A DNA stretch of 64,000 nucleotides from Pholiota molesta (lineage: Eukaryota; Basidiomycota; Agaricomycetes; Agaricales; Strophariaceae). Numbering within the stretch: the stretch's first letter is position 1; each line of letters starts with the position of its first letter. Below are positions 9,917 through 20,300 of this stretch, piece after piece. The DNA lies in contig JACGCK010000225.1 of assembly GCA_014925825.1 (NCBI GenBank), positions 1-64,000 of the forward strand, given 5' to 3'. The translations under genes were made by a program, and so were the position numbers. The notes under the pieces are model-generated. The model searched no databases. It was not told the origin of the DNA and saw nothing but the letters and a program-made list of their open reading frames with translations.

Positions 9917-9936
9917 CACGTGATAGAGTATAAAAG
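9917..9936 (+). promoter_or_regulatory. E-box and TATA box of ERG3
   Basis: CACGTG (9917-9922) and TATAAAAG (9929-9936) lie about 90-110 bp upstream of the chosen ATG at 10027. Fungal sterol genes are often controlled by SREBP-type bHLH factors that bind E-box-like sites; that this site serves such a factor is an inference. Confidence 0.45.
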
Positions 9937-10026
9937 TGGCCTGATTTGCAGAAAAAAAAGTACGGATATAGTTTACAAATCCCAAAAAATATACCTACCA
10001 TCCGATTCAACGGTAGGTTCCCCAAC

Positions 10027-11240
10027 ATGGATCTCGTCCTCGACATAGCCAACGACCTAATTCTCGATAAATTTTGGGCGCATACCGTGCCTCTCTCCGC
10101 ATTCGCCGATTTCGCGACACTCCTTGCCCCCGTTAATTCGACCGCCAAATCTCTTGTCCAGGCGTCCTCTTTGCCATCGACATGGTCTCAGCTGATATCA
10201 CATCTCCCCCATCCTCCGCTGTCGCCTGACGAGCTCGCCTCTTTATATTCTAATTCTCAATCACCATTGCTGCTGTCTGCATGGCCGCGCGATTATATTC
10301 CGCGCCAGGTCCTGTCCATCGCGGTGATAATGCTGCTTGGGATACATGTTCTCTATTTCCTGTTCGCCGGCCTTTCGTATAGGTACATCTTCAATCATGA
10401 GATGATGCGCCATCCGAAGTTTCTCGAGAATCAAGTCAGGCTTGAAATTCAGACCAGTCTGCGGGCGTTCCCTGTGATAGCATTGCTCACAATACCCTGG
10501 TTTCAAGCGGAAGTAATGGGATACTCCAAGCTCTATGACAGAGTGGACACGTATGGGTATGCGTACTTGTTCGCTTCTGTTCCTCTGTAAGTGGGATCTT
10601 TTTGTTGGCTTCGTCACTGCTAATGAAAGTTGAAGATATCTGTTATTTACAGAATATGGTATCTATTGGATACATCGGTGGCTGCACATCCCGTTCTTAT
10701 ATAAACACCTCCATAAACCGCACCACAAGTGGATCAGTAAGCTTGCTTTCTTTTCTCTGTCCTCAAGATCCAGGTCGCTGATAGTTTACTAGTCCCCACC
10801 CCCTTCGGGTCTTATGCATTTCATCCGATCGATGGATATCTGCAATCTGTGCCGTATCACCTCTTTGTCTTTGTCTTTCCGTTACATAGAGTGTTATACC
10901 TCGCTTTGTTTGTCCTCGTCAACTGTTGGACTGTCTTTGTAAGTGTCGTTTTCCATTAATTCTACCAACGATTAACAACCTTGTTCAGATTCATGATTCC
11001 GACATGGTCACTGGGCACATTTTCGAGAAGGTTGTGAATGGGCCGGCGCACCATACTCTGCACCATATGTACTTCACTGTGAATTACGGCCAAGTACGTC
11101 TTGCAAACGATTGGTTTTGTCCCGTAACTGATGGCGATTTTCAGTACTTTACGTGGGCAGATCGGATAGGTGGATCGTATCGCCAGCCAGAATCACATAT
11201 GGATCCGCTGCTGGAGGTAAAAGCCTTGAAAAAGGATTAG
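10027..11240 (+). CDS. ERG3: C-5 sterol desaturase (lathosterol oxidase)
   Basis: Five exons (10027-10586, 10636-10736, 10793-10938, 10989-11093, 11145-11240) give 335 residues in one unbroken frame. The enzyme puts the C-5(6) double bond into episterol on the way to ergosterol, in the ER membrane, with a di-iron centre. The expected histidine clusters are all visible: HRWLH (about 200-204), HLHKPHH (211-217) and HHTLHH (290-295), with GIYWIHRW and [10 protein letters not shown] as family landmarks. Hydrophobic segments precede the first cluster ([19 protein letters not shown]). The C-terminus ends in lysines (KALKKD), which fits an ER-retrieval-like signal. The ATG at 10027 was chosen because it is the first in the frame and follows the TATA box at 9929. 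Confidence 0.95.
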
Positions 11241-11557
11241 CTCGTGCACTTTTATCGAGGCATTAGAATGGTGCTTGTGGCGGTAGCCGCGTTATATGAT
11301 CTTAATTTATGGTATTCAGCACACTGCCAACTTCCTGCGCTCGTTACAGCAGTAGATATAAAGTGCGCCACACTCGTAGAGCTATTTTAGGTAGCGTTGC
11401 TCCAACAATAAAATGCTTGCTATTGGATAAACGTCACCTGACTCACTGAGGCTGGTTCAATTTCATTGAATTTCGTCTGTTGGACTCGACCTCTCAGCCC
11501 ACTCTCAGCCCATTTACCACCTCGCGCCCATCTGGACCCATCTGGACCATTCTGACC
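11241..11557. other. Intergenic, no gene seen
   Basis: This is the 3' flank of ERG3 and the leader of the next gene. I see no further signal. Confidence 0.4.
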
Positions 11558-12315
11558 ATGTCCGCCTTCCCGACCCACACCCACCACTCCGAGTACGCAG
11601 ACCCCGTCATGCGGGTGCCCTCGCCCGCCTCGTCTGTGGGGACGTCCTACGGCGCGGACCAGACCGCGCACAGCGACAGCGAGGCGCAGCTCTCGCCCGC
11701 CGCCTTCGCACGGAAATGTAGCGAGCGCATTGGGCTGCACCTCCCGCGGACGGAGGAGTTTCGCGCAGACCAGGACCCGCTGCTCACTGTCCTCACGCCC
11801 CAAGGGCGCTTCGTGCGCGCGAGCGAGCGGGATGTGGGGGCGGCGGAGGTGCAAAGTGCGTTTTATTGTTTACTCCTGGCCGGTTTTGATGGCGCTGACG
11901 CGGCTGCGGTGGGGGCGTAGCGCTGCACGAGCGCGTGATGGCGTCGCTCCGCGCGGAGGTCGCGCAGCTCAGGGAGGACGCGCTGTTCGAGCAGATCCTG
12001 CTGCGCGGGTCGCAGGCGGCGCTCGACGTGCGCCCGGTGACAAGGGATATCGACGCGCTGATGCGGAGCATGATGGGGCCGGGCATGCAGATCACCGCAG
12101 GGCCGCATATGGGGAAGAGCGCACCGCCGGCGGAGAACGGGGGCATGGGCGCGGAGGGGGCGGGCGCGGGCGCGGGGGTGACGGATGGGCCGTGGAATCA
12201 TTGGGGCCAGCCGGCGGAGGCGGAGAGGCGGTATTCGATGCTTTCGGGTGATCCGATGCTGAGTGGGACGACGGTGGGGAAGAGGAGCAGAAATGGCACG
12301 GCGCGGAAAGCGTGA
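11558..12315 (+). CDS. Hypothetical protein, alanine-rich with coiled-coil segment
   Basis: Two exons (11558-11855 and 11921-12315) give 230 residues. The N-terminal part is Ser/His-rich. A conserved-looking segment FARKCSERIGLHLPRTEEFR follows, and exon 2 opens with a heptad-like helix (HERVMASLRAEVAQLREDALFEQ), probably a short coiled coil. The C-terminal third is Gly/Ala-rich and disordered, ending in basic residues. Codon use is very GC-rich compared with flanking genes. I do not recognise the family; the intron and the clean frame support a real gene. Confidence 0.65.
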
Positions 12316-12729
12316 TGGCGGTCTGGCATATTTAGTGAGTGCTCTCTATGGTAAACTTCTTCTCATTTCTTATTTCGTTCTGTTAGATATGTACAGCAAC
12401 CACTGAACGGGATCAACATCCTATCTAGAGCCCCTCGTCTCATTAACGCTCTGAGGCACTTGCTCGATCATCGGGTGACGCAGGATGCACACCAGTTGTG
12501 CCCAAACCGTTGGGACCCATGTCCACACAAAATTCGCCTCGCCTGGAATGCTTCAAGGAACGCCAACTCACTTTAGTAAGTTCTGCCAGAGGTTGAATGT
12601 TAAATTTCGACGGGCTAGTAGCCCAACACAAAGCAGTCCCATAGCAATCTCTATAACCTACATCATACATAAAAAAAACACGAATCCGTTCCCCACACCT
12701 GTACATAAAGCCCCCCGAGACAACACCAC
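12316..12729. other. Intergenic between convergent genes
   Basis: This 3' flank is shared by the gene ending at 12315 and the reductase ending at 12730. Short open frames on both strands show no motifs. Confidence 0.4.
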
Positions 12730-14138
12730 TCAACAGGTATAGCCCCTACCGGCATAACGCAATGCCACACAGTACACCAACACCAGGAAGACGGCCAGTA
12801 AAACTCCTATAAATTTGGGGGATCGTTTCGAGAGGCTCGCGAAAATGAATTTGGAGGGCGGCCCCTTCGCACCGGCAGCGTCTATAGCTGCGACTTCTTC
12901 TGCGGTTAAATCGGCTGTACGCAACGCAAGAAATGCATTAGCCCGCGAAAAAATGTCGAAATTAGATCGCACGCACGGAGGTCACCGACGGCAAAATATT
13001 CTTCGAGGTGCTGTCTGTTTGAACTCGTTCTATAATTTATCAACATACTTTCCCTGAAGACGGTGTCGAAACGCACTCACGTTACGATGACCGCTCCTTT
13101 CGCTTTAACCCAAAGGAAAACGACTTGCGTCGTTGAGATACCAAGTCGCCCAGCGGCCTTTTCCAACACCTCATCCACAGGTCCTCCAGGGAACTTGGTA
13201 ATCGGGCTACACCGATATATGCAAAGTGAGTTTCGCAAGGAACACTTAAGTTTTTTCAGGATGGACTGACGCAAGGCTCCCATAGGCTTCCGTTATAATC
13301 CCATGTTTCTTGTGATAATCAAGCAATGCCGCATGCTTTGCAATATTGTAAGGATGGAGCTGAATCTTGAAAACAGATAGGGAGTATGGAGATTAAGAAG
13401 GGAAATACGGAGAAAAACCACGAAAACGCACTTGATTCACAGCGGGCTTGACTCTAGCTATCTTCACCACCTTCTGCAGGTGGTCGATCTCGAAGTTGCT
13501 CACCCCTATGCTCCTGCAGAGTAAAGGTGAGTTTTCGGGATAGTGGAACAGTGGAATGATCATGAATTGACTTTGCAAACCCGTCTTCTTTGATCTTCTC
13601 GAATGTTCTCCAGGCGCCTTCAAAATCGTCATTCTGGATAGCGGTCGGAGTGTGTATGAGGTACAAGTCGAGTTGCTTTACGCCGATCTTGTTAGGGTGA
13701 AAAGTCAATGTCGCGCTCATGAATTGTTAAACGTGTTCATTATATACCTTGGTCAAGCTCTCGTTAAGGGCGTCATGGATGTTGCCAAATCCCCATTTCG
13801 ACGTGAGGTACAACTCCGCCCTGCTGAGCCCGCTCTCTCGAATGGCGAGACCCACGCTCTCTTGGTTCTGGTAAACTGAAACAAGTGGCCGCATCAGCAG
13901 AACAGCATGTGCCGGAGACTATGGGCGCATATTCACATTGGGCTGTATCGAGGTGGGTAAAGCCGGTATCGATAGCCTGCTCTATGTAGTGGTGTATATC
14001 ATGTCCCTTGTTGACGCTCCCAGAGCCAAAGGCGATAGCAGGAATCTTAGAGAACAGATAAGCTTAGGAGACCTCGACTTCACACGACGATAAGCTCACC
14101 TTGTTCCCGTCGTTGAGCTGGATATCAGCAAAAGGCAT
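12730..14138 (-). CDS. Aldo-keto reductase with C-terminal membrane anchor
   Basis: Nine exons on the minus strand (14138-14100, 14045-13937, 13875-13748, 13687-13572, 13513-13432, 13365-13271, 13206-13081, 13029-12977, 12914-12730) give 310 residues. It is an NAD(P)H-dependent reductase of the AKR superfamily. Visible are the HLDTAQFYQNQESVG segment with catalytic Asp and Tyr, Lys in LTSKWGFGN, His in LYLIHTPTA, GVSNFEIDHL, and the cofactor-binding TTSS near the C-terminus. After the usual end (DLTAEEVAAIDAAGAKGPP) the protein continues with a basic stretch (SLSKRSPK) and a hydrophobic helix (FIGVLLAVFLVLVYCVALRY), then RGYTC. This looks like a tail anchor, which is unusual for the family. 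Substrate is unknown. Confidence 0.88.
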
Positions 14139-14465
14139 TTCTCAACAGCTGAGGGTATAGTCCGTCCGCAGAAAGCGCGCAGTTCCAAGGTTTAACCCGC
14201 GAACTTGGGTGTAGGGTGAAGAGAAAGAACGCGCCATATGTTGTCGACATGGTGGAACTTTGGCAGGCGCAGATTGGTGCGTGTGAAGCTGATAGGAGCG
14301 GATGCACGTCCGATGCTTGATCCGGACCGGATCGGATCAATGACGGTGCGTGTGGGTGCGATGATGGTGCTTGGTGGTGCGCCGACTCCTCCTGCTAACT
14401 TGCTTTACAACACACCCACTACTGACGCCACCACACACCCAACATACCGCGCAATCTCGCCTCGC
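14139..14465. promoter_or_regulatory. Divergent intergenic region (reductase / BTB gene)
   Basis: The 327 bp separate the start of the minus-strand reductase from the start of the plus-strand BTB gene and must hold both promoters. A GATCCGGACCGGATCGGATC string near 14319-14338 is partly palindromic. I see no clear TATA box. Confidence 0.35.
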
Positions 14466-15908
14466 ATGTCCCAGATCCTCGCCCCGCAAGAGGGGCCGTC
14501 TACGAAAGCCAAAAAGGACTCGGGCCCCTCGTCGAAAGCCAAGAAGCGTGGCCGCTCCTACTCCGCCGAAGGTCACTGCCCCCGCCTCTCGAGCAAGATG
14601 TCGCGGACGCACGCCCAGCTGCCCGCCGACGACGAAGACCCCGAATCAGACTCCGAGTCCATCGACCACCTCATGTGCTCCTCATCGAGCTCCACGACGT
14701 CGCTCGCCCTCGCGGATAGCAAGCGCGACGAGACGTATTATTTCGAGGACGGCAGCTGCGTGCTCCTGGTGGGCAGCACCCTGTTCAACGTGAGCAGCTC
14801 AGTGCGGTGCACACATGATTTGCATTGATGCGCGGGGATCGCAGGTCCATCGCTCTATGCTGAGCAGAGACTCGTCCAGTTTCGGGCCCATGTTCTCGCT
14901 GCCTCAGGGCGGCAACGAGGCCGAGGGGCGCTCGGACGAGAACCCGATCGTGCTCACCGGCGATACCGCAGACGAATTTCGCCATTTCCTATGGGCACTG
15001 TACGCTCTGTAAGCAGCCCACGCTCCCTCCCCCAGCACCAACAGAGTAACCCCCACCCCAGGCCCCCCGACCTGCGCACCGCCACCGGCGACCTCACACA
15101 CCTCATCGACATCGCCAAACTCTCCAACAAATACGCCTTCAAGTCGCTCGAGACCTGGGCGCTCGACGCGATCCAGGACTACGTCAACCGCACGCCGTCG
15201 CCGCTCTTCCCCGACCCCGCCGCCGCCGCCGCCCCGCACCCGGAGACCGCTGCGCAGCTCGCGCGCCTCACGCGCCTCGCGCGGATGTGCGGGCACGACC
15301 GCCTCCTCGCGACGCTCGTCGCGCTCCTGCGCCAGCTCATGGCGCACTCCGTCCCATACGCGTACCTCGCGATGACGCTCGCCGACGAGCTCGACCTGCG
15401 CGCGCTCCGCGGCGCCGCGTACCTCGAGGTCATGCAGTCCGCGTCCGTCGTCAAGCGCGCGTGCGGCGGCAGCGGCGGCACAGAGGGCACGCTCGACACC
15501 GCGGGGCGCCTGGTGATCACGCGCACGCAGCAGCTGAAGCTGCTCGCGGGGTACTACCGGCTCACCGCCGCGTGGGACCGCCTGCGCAGGACGCCGCTGC
15601 AGTTCGAGCACGCGCACTCGTGCGGCGCGACGTGGCACCAGCAGGGCTGCACGCAGTCGTGGCTCGAGTTCTGGAAGGAGAAGACGCGCAGCGACGGCGT
15701 CGTGGACCTCGGCCTCGCGGACGTGCTCGGGCGCCTGCGGCTCGTGCAGAAGGAGTACGACAGGTGGGGGAGCGCGACGTATATGCACCATGACTGCCGC
15801 ATGAACGCGAAGAAGGCGATTGGGGATATGATCAGGCGCGTCGAGGACGCGCTGCCGGATTATTTCACGGAGCCGGGGGAGTTTGCGGAGGACGATGTGA
15901 AGGAATGA
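14466..15908 (+). CDS. BTB/POZ-like domain protein
   Basis: Three exons (14466-14789, 14845-15008, 15062-15908) give 444 residues. A disordered N-terminus rich in Lys, Ser and acidic residues is followed by a BTB-like fold: DETYYFEDGSCVLLVGSTLFN, VHRSMLSRDSSSFGPMF, ENPIVLTGDTADEFRHFLWALYAL, then LIDIAKLSNKYAFKSLETWA. The C-terminal two-thirds is helical and contains a Cys/His patch (HSCGATWHQQGC) shared with the paralogue at 7428-8708. This is a family greatly expanded in mushroom-forming fungi. BTB folds usually mediate dimerisation or Cullin-3 binding; no specific partner can be inferred. Codon use is strongly GC-rich. Confidence 0.85.
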
Positions 15909-16312
15909 TATCGGTGCTCGCTGTTTTTGTTGTCGCTGTATGCGTTTGTGCTTGTGTACTAACTATTGACGTGTAATGTATTCTACAATATCCGACCAAA
16001 CAAGATTCCATTTGCAATTACAAAGTTTGCACCGATGCTATCCTGAAGAGCGCTTGGCGATTGTCGCTGGATATTTGAGGCGGCAAGCAATGCCAGCTGG
16101 ATCGGACTGTAAGAGTGTTTCCAAGTCTGGCAAAATAAAAATTAATAGCCCGTTTTCCAGAAGCAGATAGCAGTTTGGGTAAATAGCAGATACGGGAGAA
16201 TTTGCAAGGCATGCGAGGGGTAGAGGGGCGCAGCAAGCGGAGGTGGACACTGCACAGCTAGCTAGTACATGAGCTGAGCCGGGAGAAGGCGGCGCGCAGG
16301 GCGGGGTCTGCG
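15909..16312. other. Intergenic between convergent genes
   Basis: This is 3' flank on both sides. Open frames at 15976-16236 show no motifs and overlap on opposite strands. Confidence 0.4.
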
Positions 16313-17152
16313 TCACCGTTGTGCGGTCCCGATATGGGGGAGACGGTATTCCCGCAGGGCAGACGGATCGCCCAAAAAGACAGCCGCGGCCTGCTGCACA
16401 TCCTCTTTGTCCTCGAGGGCGTATTCGAGGGCGGAGAAAAGGGCATGGTGCCGTTCCAGCACGGAGAGTGTATGCAGGGGGAACATGTACCGGAACGATT
16501 CCAGGGCGTGGAAGTCGAGGTCGATGTGGCGGCGGGAGCATTCGCCTCTGAGGAGATAGAGTTCGTCGAGCACGGTCGAGAGGAGGGCGTGGCCGTGGTC
16601 GTGGAGGCGCAGCTGCGGGAGGAGGCGGTATAGGCTGTCGCCGATGTCGGCTTTCACGGCGGCATTCCGAAGCTGTAAGGCGTTCTTGGTGTCCATTGCG
16701 GCGGCGACGTAGCGCTCCAGTTCCTCGACGGAAAAGGAGGAGAAAGGACCCGGTCGAGACGCCTGCAGTGTTTGGGCGTTAGAGCCACTTCAAGCGGGTT
16801 TAATGGTTGATTATACCTCTGGTGGGCATATACCGTATTGTATACGGACAACGTCGTAGCTTGCAATTGCCTCTTCTGTTATATCTAGGACTTCTTGCGT
16901 GAGGAGAGAAGGTGTTGGTCCTGCTTGAATGAGAGCGCTCCTGGCTAGAGGTTCAAGTAACGAGCGGGTCTGCGAAACGGCAGAAGCGCTGCTGCGCAGC
17001 AGTGGACCTGAGCTTCTATCAGATAAGTCCGGGGGTTCGGGCGATTGGGGTGGGGTGTAGAATTCAGTCGGTACAGGGGAGCTCTCCCTAAGCCGTCCGG
17101 CAAGATAGTCGGTGTGGGTGCTGGAAAAGTCGACAAAGGAGGTAGGGCTCAT
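16313..17152 (-). CDS. Hypothetical protein divergent from SMC6
   Basis: Two exons on the minus strand (17152-16817 and 16762-16313) give 261 residues. The N-terminus is Ser/Pro-rich. A central conserved-looking segment spans the splice (YDVVRIQYGICPPE, then FSSFSVEELERYVAAAMDTKN). The C-terminal half is helical, with LHDHGHALLSTVLDELYLL and LERHHALFSALEYALEDKED. The intron has a GTATAA donor, a CTAAC branch point and a TGCAG acceptor. I do not recognise the family. It shares a 207-bp divergent promoter with SMC6, so it may be expressed in the same part of the cell cycle. Confidence 0.7.
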
Positions 17153-17204
17153 GGTACCAGAGGGGAGCCTGAGTTGTGCGGGAACAGAAGACGCAGAGCC
17201 TCGG

Positions 17205-17287
17205 ACGCGTTTAGTTGATTTGAAGGAGACGATAAATTGGCGCGACTTGATTATTTGTGTATGTTTGTGGACGCGTCAACAACGCGT
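17205..17287. promoter_or_regulatory. Three MluI cell-cycle boxes in SMC6 divergent promoter
   Basis: ACGCGT occurs at 17205-17210, 17271-17276 and 17282-17287, all within the 207 bp between two divergent start codons. ACGCGT is the core bound by the G1/S factor MBF in yeasts, which drives DNA replication and repair genes. Three copies in this space are far more than chance would give. Confidence 0.65.
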
Positions 17288-17359
17288 TTTTTCGAACCAA
17301 ATTGCTTTTGTTCTCATCATCCATCTACCTGTTCCATCAGTCTTTCATAGAACACTACC

Positions 17360-20300
17360 ATGGCTAAGCGGCGACATCTCGTGGAAGAAGACGAAGAGCC
17401 TGTCTCGCAGGCCTCTTCCAAACGCGCCAGAACAGCAGGAAGCGACGATGAGTCTCAGGAGGGTGCCACTCAAACCCAAACGCGTCCCAAACGCGAGCGC
17501 GACAGCAAGAAGAAGGGCAAAGGGAAGGCGAAAGGCGACGAGTCTGAAGTCGAGCTGAGTGAGGACGATGGGGAGATCCGTGCCCCCCTTGGGGACGACA
17601 TCGACGACGAGGAATTCGAACGCGTGCATGGCGACAAATTGCGTGCCCATTTGGGGCGCGTCAAGAAATCTCCAGGGGTGAGGCCACAACCTTTTATTTC
17701 ATCGTTGTTGGCACGGTACTGACATACTGCATAGCGCATTGCTGAACATGGGATCATTGAATACATCGAGATGCACCAGTTCATGTGCCACAAGTATCTC
17801 AGGTTCACATTTGGACCTCAGATCAACTTCATTATCGGTGTGTGATGTCTTTTCTTTGTGCTATCACCAGTACTGAGTGAATCCATCAGGTCATAACGGG
17901 AGTAAGGCAGCCATTGTAGTCATTTGAATTCGCACTGATACCGTAACATAGGTGGAAAGAGTGCAGTCCTATCCGCCATCACCGTCGCTCTCGGCGGGAA
18001 AGCCAATTCTACTGGTCGCGGGAACGGATTGAAATCTTTCATTCGCGAAGGCCAGGGGTACGTTTTTAATCTCAACAACCCTTGCAATACCTTTCAACAA
18101 AGTTTGTAGTGCTTCTGAAGTTACTATCCACATCAAGAATCAAGGCGAAGAGGCCTTCAAGCCCAAGGAATATGGAAGTACCATCGTGATCACACGCAAG
18201 TTCACCAAGGAAGGCAGCTCTTCCTGGAAGATCAAGAGCAAGGACGGCAGAGTCATTAGCACGAAGAAGGATGAACTGTCTGCCATTTGCGATCACATGA
18301 ATATCCAAGTCGATAACCCGATGAATGTCTTGACGCAAGGTGAGCCTCTCGATTTTTCTGTTCAGTAGAGGGACTGATAATATGCGCGTTCAGATTCCGC
18401 GAGACAGTTCTTGAGCGCATCGGCTCCTGGGGACAAGTACAAGGTAATGCTTATCTCTGCTTCGTTGTCTCGCGTAGAGCACTTATATATTTTGCAACGA
18501 TAGTTCTTCCTCCGTGGCACCCAACTCTCTCAGCTTTCCGAAGAATACGATGCCTGCCTCTCAAACATTTATCAGACTGCGAAACTGCTTTCAGTCAAGA
18601 AAGAGGCACTCCCGGATCTGAAAGCCCGTTTGCGTGAAGTCACTGCGCGTTACGAAGAGGCGGCCAAGGCTCGCGAGCAGAAGAAGAAAGTCGATGATTT
18701 GAAGAAGGAACTTGCATGGTCCCATGTCGCCGCCAAGGAGGCTGAGATGGTCAAGGCGGTTCAGGATGCGGCCAAGCTGGCTCGCAGATTGCCTAGGATT
18801 GAGGAGAGCGTTCAGAAAGCAGAGGCAAGGTGTTTCCTTTGATCTTATGTGAATGAATTAACGTGTGCGGGCCTTTTTGTAGGCTGATTTTGATGCCGCA
18901 ACTGCGTTGGTCACCGAGCTAGAGGCTCAGTATCAAAACCTGGATGACATTGAACACTTGAATACGCGAAAAACGGACATCACTACGCAAATGCGCACCA
19001 ACAAGAACAAGATCGTCGAGTTGAATGTATGCTGTTTCATTAAAATCTTTTCTGGTCGCTGACCCATATCTTCGATTCTAGAATGAACTGAAACAGATGG
19101 ACGCTTCCACGAAGGGTATCAAGGCTCAAATTGAAGAGTTCGACAAGCGCATCGAAGAGGAGGCTCGCCGCATGGCGATTCATACGCAAGCCAAGCGCGA
19201 GGAGACGCAGCGCAAGCTCGACGAAGCCAAAGAAGCGGTCCAAGTTGCTGAGCGTCAACTCCACGATCTCTCCATCGAGAAGAAGAAAGTGTGTGTTGAC
19301 GCCGACAAGCTCAAGGAAGAGGGCAATACGAAGAACTCTGAGCTGCAAGATCTGCGGAAGCAGATCGAGGGGTGTGATAGTATGATTGCCTCGGCGAGGA
19401 AGGCGGAGACGGATGCGCTCACCCCGTACGGGCGCGATATCAAGCAGGTTTTGGAGAGGATCAGGTCGATGCGCTGGGCCGGCGATCCGCCGATTGGGCC
19501 TCTTGGCCTGCATGTGAAGGCGAAGGACCCGCAGAAGTGGGGCGAGATTCTGCGGACTATGTTGGGTTCGTACCTCACGGCTTTCGCATTGACGGATGCG
19601 CGCGATAGGCCGCAGCTGAAGAAACTTTTGATGGATACTGGAAAGTATGTGGTCGTATGTTTATACAACGGATAGAGCTGATGCGTTGATTATTAGCACC
19701 CATACCGTCATTGTGATCTATGAAAAGGATCTCTTCGATTACAGACAGGGAGAGCCCCCCGAGGAGCTCCTTACCGTCTTAAGGTCGCTTGAGGTATATC
19801 TTTTTTTCTCTTTCAAATTTTCTGGTTCTGATCCTTATTCCATCTAGATTTCCGACCCGTATGTCCTGCGCATCCTTGTCAATCAGGCGCATATAGAGAG
19901 CCAGATCCTTGCGCACACCCGTGTGGAAGCCCAGGATTCCTTGTTCCGTCTGCGTGGCGGCGGGAGTGCGTGGACGCTGGACGGGTTCGCTGTTCGTGTG
20001 TTCCCGTGAGTGTCTGGGCTGTCTCTGCTTTCAAAGGCCAGTGCTGACGTGGTATGCTAGGGAGGGAGGTATACAGAGCTCTCCTCTGAACACTCGCGGA
20101 ACGGGTAGTCTCCTTCTCACCGGCAGGGACAGTGCGGCGGAAGTCCAGTACGTGTGATTTACATTATATTTCGTGCGGATTCTAATGGTGCGTTGGTTAG
20201 ACATATCTCTGAAAGGAAGAGAGAATTGGAGGGTCAGTACAGAGAAGTGTTGCGCGAAATGGATTCCATCAGGCAGCAGTTCACGAAACAGAAGCAAACT

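Noticed and set aside
14904..15791. 295-residue minus-strand frame
   Set aside because: Shadow of the GC-rich BTB gene on the plus strand; no motifs of its own.
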